Origin: Bacteroidota bacterium
GTDB taxonomy: Bacteria > Bacteroidota > Rhodothermia > Rhodothermales > UBA10348
NCBI GenBank assembly: GCA_027622005.1
Contig: JAQBZH010000008.1
Span: 1-64,000 of the forward strand
DNA length: 64,000 nt
Direction: 5' to 3'
The translations under genes were made by a program, and so were the position numbers. Under the pieces are notes generated by a model, which saw nothing but the letters and a program-made list of their open reading frames with translations, had not been told where the DNA came from and did not search any database. Position 1 is the first letter of the stretch. Every line of letters begins with the position of its first letter. Below, in pieces: positions 26,190-33,886 of the stretch.

Positions 26190-27095
26190 AGGTCTTCTTG
26201 TCCTTTCCAAATACAACGATGAGTGCAACGGCGACCACTAAAACCACAATCCCAATGATCATGCGCGGAACGACTGGTTCATGCGCGATCCAAGCGCCTA
26301 AAATCACCGCGACAACGGGATTAACAAACGCATACGAAGCTATTTGCTTGGGCGGGGCGTTTCGCAACAGCCACACGTAAGAAGAAAAACCGCCCCAGGA
26401 CCCAAACACAACGAGGTACCACCACCCCAAAATGGAATCGGTACTCATGGCACTAAAACTAAACCCGATGGATTCACCGGCAATCAACCCCATAATTGAA
26501 ACGGCAGCGCCTCCGGCAAGCATTTGGACAGCCGATGACATAAACAGATTATCGGGCATCGAAATCATCTTACTTCGCAGGGATCCAACAGACCAAGAAA
26601 TGGAAGCAACAACGACGGCCAGTACTGCCAATCCACTTTTTGAGCTTGCCCCGAGTGCCAGTTCAGGCCATACTAAAAGTATGACTCCTCCCAATCCCAA
26701 CACCAATCCTGTAATCACATACCGGTTGGGGACTTCGCCTTTGAGCATCGTCCAGTCCAACAAGACCATCCAACAGGGTACGGACGTGACCAATAAGGCG
26801 GCCATACCCGAATATACAGCTCTGCCCAAGCGACCAGACTTGTTCCCAACCCCAAAGTAAGCATTCCAACCACGGCGGCGTTACGCATTTGAGCTTTGGA
26901 GGACGTCTTAATGCCCCGTGCTCTCAAAAAAACAAACAACAATCCGCCAGCAAAGACAAAACGCGAGCCTATGGCAAAAAACGGCGGGATCGTTTGAACT
27001 GCATAGGCAATGGCTAAATAGGTTGATCCCCACACCAGATATATCATCACAAATGCGACGATCAGGTGAAAGGTTCGGTTCTGCAAGAGCGACAT
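26134..27095 (-). pseudogene. EamA/DMT-family transporter, frameshifted
   Basis: The N-terminal part (from the ATG at 27095) has typical EamA helices: FVMIYLVWGSTYLAIAYAVQTIPP, then GLGTSLVAWAELYI. It then leaves the frame near 26822 and runs into unrelated residues up to 26715. The expected continuation (YSGMAALLVTSVPCWMVLLDW, then the second EamA repeat to about residue 300) is in another minus-strand frame, open from about 26829 to 26134. A shift of one inserted or two deleted bases around the TATATTCGGG stretch joins the halves into a normal ten-helix drug/metabolite exporter. It is either a recent pseudogene or an assembly error. The 3' end overlaps the sulfatase start. Confidence 0.8.
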
Positions 27096-27409
27096 TGAGC
27101 GGCGGAATTGGGTGTTTGAGCAAGGTACGTTATTGCCAGATTTCCGACTACGAAGAGATATTGGATTTACTTAGAATCAAGCGCCCGTTTTTGAATCTGT
27201 ATAGCAGCGAATTAGCCTTTTTAAAGGTCTGACAAGACGCCGCACAGTAACTATTTGAGCTTTTTTTTCGGGAAATGGCGTGGACCGATGGTGAAAATGC
27301 GTTTCCCTATTAGAAGGGACTTTTATCGGCCACCTACCGATCCTTGAAATTCATGTTACAAAGTTGTGCCAACTTCCTCTGTACTTGAAGAACAACGATC
27401 CCCCACGTT
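27096..27409. other. 314-bp intergenic region, nothing clear
   Basis: This is the upstream region shared by the EamA remnant (minus) and the TPR-CHAT gene (plus). The only structure I see is a weak 12-bp palindrome CCTTTTTAAAGG at 27216-27227. There is no strong Shine-Dalgarno sequence before the CHAT ATG, and no convincing TAnnTTTG box. Short open frames here have no family-like features. Confidence 0.4.
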
Positions 27410-30400
27410 ATGAAAACACCCTCGCTCTCCTTCGTAATCACATCCTCAGCTGTCATCGTATTGGTCTTCTGGATGGTTCGCAGCTCGTCATCCAAAATTC
27501 CGACTTCAGAATCCAGCACCCCATTGTCCTTGGTAGACAGTTTGTATTTGGAGGCTCGTAACACCCATGTGATGCCTTTGGATAAACTAACGTCTGCATT
27601 TGAGTCATCGCTTTTAAACAATGAGCTGAGATTAGCCGCCGACTTTGCACTCGGAATTGTTTACGAAAACATCGGATCTGGAGACCTGGAAAACGCCAAG
27701 GCGTTCATAGACAATTTTCTCCTTGCACAGGACTCTTTACCTTCAATCCGAGCGCTTGGTTCATGTGGGAGCGGCTATTTGGATATCAAAATAGGCCCGT
27801 CGAACGACGCATTGTCAGATTTAAACATTTGCCTTGAATACTTTGCAGCGAATCGTCACGTGTATCCACATGTTTATGGTCACGCGCTTCACTTAACAGC
27901 GCTATGGTTTCATGAACAGGGACAATTCGAAAAATCACTCGAATACTACAATACTGCGCTTGAATTCAGAAAAGACAATACCAGCGATTCTCAGATAGAT
28001 CGAGCCGCGACCCTCAATAATATTGGTAACGTATACTGGAAAAGTGGTCAATTAAGAAAAGCTTTGACCTATCACGAGCGTGCACTTCTCTTAAAACAAA
28101 ACATCTTAACAGCAGGACATCCTGATATTTCAGCAAGTTTAAACAATATTGGCAACGTATTAGCCGACTTAGGTGAATACGAACAAGCTTTAGAATTTCA
28201 CAAAACTGCCTTTGGCCAAAGAATGGGCAATTTGGGAAAACATCCTGCTACGGCTCATTCCCTTCATAATATGTCTGAAGCTCTGTTTCATTTAGGTCGG
28301 CACAGCGAATCATTCGAATCAATGAAAAAGGCGTTGGACATGAAGCAACAAACAGTAGGATCTCAGCACCCCGATTACATCAATTCGATTTCATACTTAG
28401 GATATTTCTATTCCTATACGCATAGGTTTTTACTTGCAGATTCCTTGTTTAATATTTCCTCCGTATTTTGTCGCTTAAACAAATCTTATGTCTGTTCGGA
28501 TACTGAAGTTCTTCAGAATCTTCACCTCCTTAAACAAGGCAAGGTCCATCAAATTGAGTCCTTATTGGACGTTGCGACCCAAAATGAGCGAAATATTGTA
28601 GCGAACTCAAATCCATTGACGTCTGAGCTTTATCTCGGCATGGCAGAACATTTCCGAAAACTCAAAAACTATCCAAAAGCACTTAAATTTGCCAAGCTCG
28701 GGATTTACGCTGCGTCTGGATTGAAATATGAAAATTTGTTGCTTACCCCAACTGCTACAAACAATGTTTCTAATAGAGATCGACTCATTGATTTACTGGG
28801 AATAGTTAGTACCCTTTATAACGAAATAGCACACCACACCAATTCTAAAGAGAACTTAATTTTTGCGCAGCAGGCAAACGTTTTGTCACTTATTCTTTTG
28901 GACGAGTCATTTAATGACCCCTGGACTGATATTTCAAGAAATAGGTCGTCAAACTACTCGAAGGATATATCAGAAAGAGGTATTCGAACATCTCTAAGAT
29001 TATTTGAAATAGATGATAACAAACAACATCTGTACTCGGCTTTTGAATTTGCAGATTACGGGAATAACTGGGCACTTCAGGCACATTTAGTTGAGGTAGA
29101 ATCTATCGCAAAAGCCGGGGCTCCTGAATTTTTAGTATTGGAATTAAAGTCTTTAGTTTCGGAACTAGTAAATCTAAATAGAAGAGAGAATACCAGAAAG
29201 ACTCAAGTCTCAATCATTTCATCTTCGAGATCAGATTCAATTTTTTCCGTGAAAGAACGACTAGCAAAATTGAGAAAGAATCTTCTCGACAATTATCCAT
29301 TGTTTGCTGAATTCAGAAGTAATAGACCTAATAATAGTCTTTATTATTTACAGTCTTATTTATCTATAAATAATTCAACATTATTGGAATTTTTTGAGCT
29401 CGATAACCAACTGTTCACGATTCTCGTCAATGCAACCGAAATATCTTTATTTGATCTGGGTAGCGCGAAAACTGTTGAATCTTGGGGCCAGCGATTTGTG
29501 GATGCGATGGATCCGGAATATCCGACACTTTTTTTAGAACCGAGTAGAAAACTGTCTGAGTTAATTTTTGAACCTCTTCGATCTAAAATTGAGACTTCAA
29601 ATCTAATCGTTATCCCGAATTCAACCATCCAGAATATCTCTTTCGAGGCCCTTTCAAATCCTTCGCCTAAATCGAAATTGAACAAAAATGGCCAGGGCTT
29701 CCTGATCGAGGAATTTTCATTTGTTTACACATTTTCTGCCTTGTCATATTTACGATCTCAAAATTCATCCTCTATACTGAAGGATCGAAAAATATTAGCA
29801 GTTGCTCCTGTTTTTGATCGTTCACCTTCCATGTCCTCAAATGTTAAAGACTTTTTAACTCAAAACTCTGAATTCGGAGAACAAGGTGAAATCACAGTAG
29901 AACCCTTACTGGGGTCTTTAAAGGAGCTTGAATACATCTCAACCCTTTCGAAAAAGGGCTCTTCTAATCCCAATCAAGTTCAATTAACAGAACAGCTGTT
30001 GCGAAAAGATGCCTCGGAGTACGCGATTAAAAATAAAAATTTGCGTGATTTCAACATTCTTCATTTTGCGACACACAGTTTTTCAGATATAAACGACCCG
30101 TTTAGTTCTGGCATTTTACTAGAACTAGATGGTACAAATGGAGAAGACGGAATCTTGTTTACTAGCGAAATTTGGGGGCTCAACATTAACGCCAACTTGG
30201 TTGTATTGAGCTCCTGTGATACTGCAAAAGCAGGTGGTTCGAAAATGACCAGTTTATCTGGATTTGCAAGCAGCTTTTTCTTTGCAGGTGCGGAAAACCT
30301 ATTTGCTTCGATATGGCCTAGCGATGACCTTGGTAACCAAATATTGATGCACCAAGTTTATTCACATATTTCCGCAGGGAAGTCGATCGCCAGTTCGTTG

Positions 30401-30532
30401 CGGTCTGCAAAATTAGAACTTTTAAAAGATGATGGGCCGATTTCACATCCATACTATTGGTCGGGGTTTATCCATATAGGATCGTCGGTGGGGTCGGAGA
30501 ATTCGACGGCAAATGATGTTCGTTTTAGATAA
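27410..30532 (+). CDS. TPR-CHAT protein, membrane-anchored caspase-like protease candidate
   Basis: A 1040-residue protein. A single N-terminal hydrophobic segment (about 8-23) is followed by Ser-rich sequence, then TPR repeats between about 150 and 330 (ATLNNIGNVYWKSGQLRKAL, SLNNIGNVLADLGEYEQALEF, SLHNMSEALFHLGRHSESF), more helices to about 600, and a C-terminal CHAT domain (about 690-1030). The caspase-like dyad is intact: H889 in HFATHS (885-890) and C936 in LSSCDTA. CHAT proteins are clan CD peptidases, and TPR-CHAT relatives serve as partners in type III-E CRISPR and other defence or signalling systems. No such genes are adjacent. The DNA is visibly richer in A/T than its neighbours, which suggests transfer. 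Confidence 0.88.
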   Translation: MKTPSLSFVITSSAVIVLVFWMVRSSSSKIPTSESSTPLSLVDSLYLEARNTHVMPLDKLTSAFESSLLNNELRLAADFALGIVYENIGSGDLENAKAFIDNFLLAQDSLPSIRALGSCGSGYLDIKIGPSNDALSDLNICLEYFAANRHVYPHVYGHALHLTALWFHEQGQFEKSLEYYNTALEFRKDNTSDSQIDRAATLNNIGNVYWKSGQLRKALTYHERALLLKQNILTAGHPDISASLNNIGNVLADLGEYEQALEFHKTAFGQRMGNLGKHPATAHSLHNMSEALFHLGRHSESFESMKKALDMKQQTVGSQHPDYINSISYLGYFYSYTHRFLLADSLFNISSVFCRLNKSYVCSDTEVLQNLHLLKQGKVHQIESLLDVATQNERNIVANSNPLTSELYLGMAEHFRKLKNYPKALKFAKLGIYAASGLKYENLLLTPTATNNVSNRDRLIDLLGIVSTLYNEIAHHTNSKENLIFAQQANVLSLILLDESFNDPWTDISRNRSSNYSKDISERGIRTSLRLFEIDDNKQHLYSAFEFADYGNNWALQAHLVEVESIAKAGAPEFLVLELKSLVSELVNLNRRENTRKTQVSIISSSRSDSIFSVKERLAKLRKNLLDNYPLFAEFRSNRPNNSLYYLQSYLSINNSTLLEFFELDNQLFTILVNATEISLFDLGSAKTVESWGQRFVDAMDPEYPTLFLEPSRKLSELIFEPLRSKIETSNLIVIPNSTIQNISFEALSNPSPKSKLNKNGQGFLIEEFSFVYTFSALSYLRSQNSSSILKDRKILAVAPVFDRSPSMSSNVKDFLTQNSEFGEQGEITVEPLLGSLKELEYISTLSKKGSSNPNQVQLTEQLLRKDASEYAIKNKNLRDFNILHFATHSFSDINDPFSSGILLELDGTNGEDGILFTSEIWGLNINANLVVLSSCDTAKAGGSKMTSLSGFASSFFFAGAENLFASIWPSDDLGNQILMHQVYSHISAGKSIASSLRSAKLELLKDDGPISHPYYWSGFIHIGSSVGSENSTANDVRFR

Positions 30533-30535
30533 CGT

Positions 30536-31741
30536 TTACCTGCGCCCATTAGCAAGTTTGATCGATTCTGGAAGCGACCGGAGTTTTAGCATTGAAATAG
30601 CTCCAAACAAGCATCCGGGAAATAGGATGGTGAAAGCCCATTCGAAGCCTACATATTGGATTGCGATTGGAATGATTTGAAGGGTTATGAGTGTCACCAG
30701 AAATCCTAGGCTCGTTTGGACTTGAAGAGCGGTTCCGACATATTGGGGATCGGCCAGCTCAGTGAGGGCTGTGCTGAATTGAGCGCTATCTGCTATGACG
30801 AAAAATCCCCATATCAAACAAATAATGGTTAGCGGGATGGGGTACGGATACAGGAATCCAGCCAAAAGACAACACCCTCCCGAAGCGATTAGAGAAAGAC
30901 TCGTAATTTTAGTTCTACCTACCCTATCTGCCGAAATGCCGGCGAGAAACGAGCCCACGGCGCCGGCTGCAAATACGCCGAAACTGGCATACCGGGCGAT
31001 GTTTTCTGACTCTCCTGCCGAGTTGTAGCTGGCCGTCAGCATGATTGGGACCCAGGCCCAAACGGCATACAATTCCCACATGTGGCCAAAGTAGCCGAAG
31101 TTTACCAGTCGAGTAGGACGATGGGTTAGTCCTTTGGTAGCTTGTTTCCAGTCGAATTTTGCAGCAGCTCCTAAATGGGGGCCGGATTTAATAAAACCAA
31201 ACGCTAGGCCGGCGGCAATGAGGGACATTAGTGACGTACCGATCATTACAAAACGCCAATTGGGTAAAAGCGATATCTGGGAAGACAAGGCATTTAATAA
31301 ATGCGGAAGGCCCGACCCGAGGGTGACCGCCCCGACTAGCAAGCCGATTCCGCGCCCTCGATCTTCTTTGCACCAACTGGCTACGATTTTCATGGCTGGC
31401 GGGTAAACGCCAGCCATCGTGGCCCCGGTTAAGAACCGGAAAATCAAAGCAGACTCAGGACCACCTGAAAAAAAAGGAATAAACGCGTTGACCAACGCAC
31501 CTAGAACCGCATTATAGGCCATTATTTTAGTGGCGCTAAATCGATCCGCCCAATTAAAAACCGCGCTCGTTAGAGCGCCTACCACAAACCCGATCTGAAC
31601 GGACATGGTCATCCAGGCTTTCATCGTCGCAGAAAGATTCCATTCCAAGGCTAGTTGAGGGACAACCGCCGATGCTGAAAACCACAACGACATCGATAGC
31701 AGCACAACTATGGAAAGCAGTGTCAGGTTTTTGGCTTTCAT
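30536..31741 (-). CDS. MFS transporter
   Basis: A 401-residue major facilitator with 12 hydrophobic segments. It begins with a helix 1 of the kind MSLWFSASAVVPQL, and the loop 2-3 region (NWADRFSATKIM) and the C-domain ADRVGRTKI are the usual cytoplasmic basic motifs. GVYPPAMKIVASW in helix 4-5 resembles the CynX/NimT/NarK-type branch, but the substrate cannot be told. It starts at the ATG at 31741. Its stop is 3 bp from that of the convergent TPR-CHAT gene. A long perfect hairpin lies 114 bp upstream. Confidence 0.85.
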   Translation of the reverse strand: MKAKNLTLLSIVVLLSMSLWFSASAVVPQLALEWNLSATMKAWMTMSVQIGFVVGALTSAVFNWADRFSATKIMAYNAVLGALVNAFIPFFSGGPESALIFRFLTGATMAGVYPPAMKIVASWCKEDRGRGIGLLVGAVTLGSGLPHLLNALSSQISLLPNWRFVMIGTSLMSLIAAGLAFGFIKSGPHLGAAAKFDWKQATKGLTHRPTRLVNFGYFGHMWELYAVWAWVPIMLTASYNSAGESENIARYASFGVFAAGAVGSFLAGISADRVGRTKITSLSLIASGGCCLLAGFLYPYPIPLTIICLIWGFFVIADSAQFSTALTELADPQYVGTALQVQTSLGFLVTLITLQIIPIAIQYVGFEWAFTILFPGCLFGAISMLKLRSLPESIKLANGRR

Positions 31742-31854
31742 AAATACTCAACCAACTTTCAAGAATCGTTTTGGCGACAAACCATTGAAAGTAGGCTTTT
31801 TAATACTTCCAATTGGACCCATCCATCGACAGCGGCTGCAAACTTTCGTGCTAC

Positions 31855-31893
31855 GATAAAGGGCGCGGCGATTTTATCGCCGCGCCCTTTATC
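31855..31893. terminator. Perfect 18-bp hairpin, copy 1 of a shared element
   Basis: The arms 31855-31872 and 31876-31893 are exact inverted repeats around a TTT loop. The core (GGCGCGGCGAT / ATCGCCGCGCC) is the same as in the hairpin at 33829-33859. It sits 72 bp past the stop of the M28 peptidase, on whose minus-strand transcript it would fold. There is no pure U tract after it, so it may act as a transcript-end stabiliser or belong to a dispersed palindromic family. Confidence 0.55.
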
Positions 31894-31965
31894 ATCAAAA
31901 TCAAAATACCCTACGAATTTCAGAGTCCTACTGAAATTCACGGATTAAAGGCCTTAGACTTGAGC

Positions 31966-33651
31966 CTAGCGACCCGTAGGTCCAGCCACGTTTACCCTTG
32001 GAAGCGGTTTACGTGGAAGCAGCTCGTCTCTTTCCGATGTGTGATACACAAATGAGGCAATAATCGTTGCAGCTTGCTTCAGATCCGCTTCAATGGTGTG
32101 GTCGAACACGTCCATGTTGGAGTGATGTGTTTTCGGGCTATAAGCAATGGTGTCTTGAATAAACTGAAAGCCAGGAAGACCGATGCCGTCAAAAGACAGG
32201 TGATCCGTTCCTCCCGTTCCATTCAATGTCAGTGTAGCTGCATCCAAATCATGAAATGGGGTCAGCCATTGACGGAAAATGGGAGCAACAGCTTCGTTTC
32301 CCTGGAGATGAACCCCTCGGATCCGGCCGGAACCGTTATCCATGTTGTAATAGCCCGAAAATTTTTCATATTCAGTATGAAATACGGTCGGAGGTTGGCC
32401 ACGGCCTTCTGACTCAGCAAAATTGGCAGATACATAGGCCCGGGATCCAAGCAATCCTTGCTCTTCACCCGTCCAAAGTGCGATACGAATGGTTCGTCTT
32501 GGGCCCTTACCTTGATCGGCATACACCTTCTTCAGAATGCGAACGGCCTCCATCATGGCTGACGATCCAGCAGCATTGTCCGTTGCTCCCGTGCCGGCAT
32601 GCCAAGAATCGAAGTGGGCGCCAAGCATCACAATTTCGTCCCCAATTTCAGGATCCGTTCCTGGGATTTCGGCGATAACATTGTATTCGTCGAGATCATT
32701 GCTTGTAAATTCAACTTTGAGGTCTACACTCACTTTGACCTTAATACCTTTTTCCAACATTCGGGCGAGCCTGTTGTAATGCTCGACTGCAACGGTGAAC
32801 TGCGGGGGTGTAGGCGGAGCATCGACGGACTGAGCGCCAACTCTAGTGCCTGGAGCATCCTCAGCGCTCGTTGGAACCGCGGCGCTTGAGACAAAGATAG
32901 TTCCATAATCCCCTTTGCTGCCGGCATCCAATACAGCGATCGGCATTTCACTGAGAACCAGGTTGCGCATAGCAGCGGCTACTTGGAATGCACCGGCCGC
33001 ACCGCCTGGCCCCCGTCCACCGCCCTGTCCCCGTCCACCGCCCTGTCCGCGTCCGCCGCCTTGACCCGCGGGCTGCGGAGCAGCATTCGCCAATCTAAGT
33101 AGCGACGCGTCGGTGTGACGTTCGGCAATGGCTTCAAATGGCTCTTCAACTTCGCGGATGGCTTGAATCATAACAACCTTACCGGCCAACTTTCCGCGAT
33201 AAGCCTCTACTTCTTCTGCCGTTGAAGCGGATACCAGAACCAATTCTCCCGCAACATGGCCGTTGGTTCCGGGGGACCAAGCCTTTGGATATGCCATCAA
33301 ACTGATCATCCCAAACTCAGACGTAGCTTCTAGGTTAAAGTGCTTCAAGGTCCACCCACGGCCAAAAGGACCCCATTTGCTCTTATGCGCATTTTTGAGG
33401 CCCATATCTTCAAATGTCTTTACGGCCCAGTTAGAAGCGGCATCTAAAGCTGGCGATCCTGTAAGGCGGGGGCCGAAAACGTCCGTCATCCAGGACATAT
33501 AATTCATTACGTTGCTGTTTTCCAGCCCTTCTGCGCGAATCAAATCGACTGCTTTTTGGTCGACAGGCTCAAGCGTGGTTTGGGCAGAAACAGGAAGCAG
33601 TACTAAAGCCAATAAGATGGCTCCGATACCGACTTTGAATCGGTGGGTCAT
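31966..33651 (-). CDS. Secreted M28 family metallopeptidase with PA domain
   Basis: A 561-residue zinc aminopeptidase or carboxypeptidase-like enzyme. The start is the ATG at 33651 with a signal peptide (VGIGAILLALVLLPVSAQ). The M28 core has GAHFDSWHAGTGATDNAAGSS (H346 as first ligand) and TGEEQGLLGS (catalytic and ligand glutamates), with a further aspartate and a C-terminal TDHLSFDGIG histidine block. A protease-associated-like domain is inserted before it. Inside that region is a Gly/Arg/Gln tandem repeat (GQGGGR three times, nucleotides 33013-33066). It probably degrades peptides in the periplasm or outside the cell. It is followed by hairpin copy 1. Confidence 0.9.
   Translation of the reverse strand: MTHRFKVGIGAILLALVLLPVSAQTTLEPVDQKAVDLIRAEGLENSNVMNYMSWMTDVFGPRLTGSPALDAASNWAVKTFEDMGLKNAHKSKWGPFGRGWTLKHFNLEATSEFGMISLMAYPKAWSPGTNGHVAGELVLVSASTAEEVEAYRGKLAGKVVMIQAIREVEEPFEAIAERHTDASLLRLANAAPQPAGQGGGRGQGGGRGQGGGRGPGGAAGAFQVAAAMRNLVLSEMPIAVLDAGSKGDYGTIFVSSAAVPTSAEDAPGTRVGAQSVDAPPTPPQFTVAVEHYNRLARMLEKGIKVKVSVDLKVEFTSNDLDEYNVIAEIPGTDPEIGDEIVMLGAHFDSWHAGTGATDNAAGSSAMMEAVRILKKVYADQGKGPRRTIRIALWTGEEQGLLGSRAYVSANFAESEGRGQPPTVFHTEYEKFSGYYNMDNGSGRIRGVHLQGNEAVAPIFRQWLTPFHDLDAATLTLNGTGGTDHLSFDGIGLPGFQFIQDTIAYSPKTHHSNMDVFDHTIEADLKQAATIIASFVYHTSERDELLPRKPLPRVNVAGPTGR
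33013..33066 (-). repeat. 18-bp tandem repeat inside the M28 gene
   Basis: Three 18-bp units: 33013-33030 and 33031-33048 are identical, and 33049-33066 differs at a few positions. Each encodes a GQGGGR-type hexapeptide on the minus strand. The in-frame period means copy number can change without breaking the gene, so length variation between strains is expected. Confidence 0.8.
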
Positions 33652-33828
33652 GATAAAAATGGTTTGATTACAACAACAACATCTGGATGTTAGACGATGA
33701 GGCGGCATCTTCATTCCACGTTTGAACGGCTGATATTTAAAAGATAAACCGCGTTTAATTGCCCGACGGTGTGCTGCGCTCTGGACCTTTCGAAAATCAA
33801 TTCGGCTGATGGGATGATCAAAACGAAA

Positions 33829-33859
33829 AGTGGCGCGGCGATTTCATCGCCGCGCCACT
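33829..33859. terminator. Perfect 14-bp hairpin, copy 2 of a shared element
   Basis: The arms 33829-33842 and 33846-33859 are exact inverted repeats around a TTC loop, with the same GGCGCGGCGAT core as the hairpin at 31855. It lies 27 bp beyond the stop of the zinc metalloprotease gene at 33887 (minus strand). It is not followed by a U tract on that strand. Confidence 0.55.
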
Positions 33860-33886
33860 CAAATTCACTCTTGACCCAAGCAAAGA

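Noticed and set aside
27410-30532. Type III-E CRISPR (Craspase) locus
   Set aside because: The CHAT gene has no adjacent gRAMP/Cas7-11, other cas gene or repeat array.
31759-31941. Minus-strand frame of 60 codons across the first long hairpin
   Set aside because: It reads straight through an 18-bp perfect stem and has no family-like sequence.
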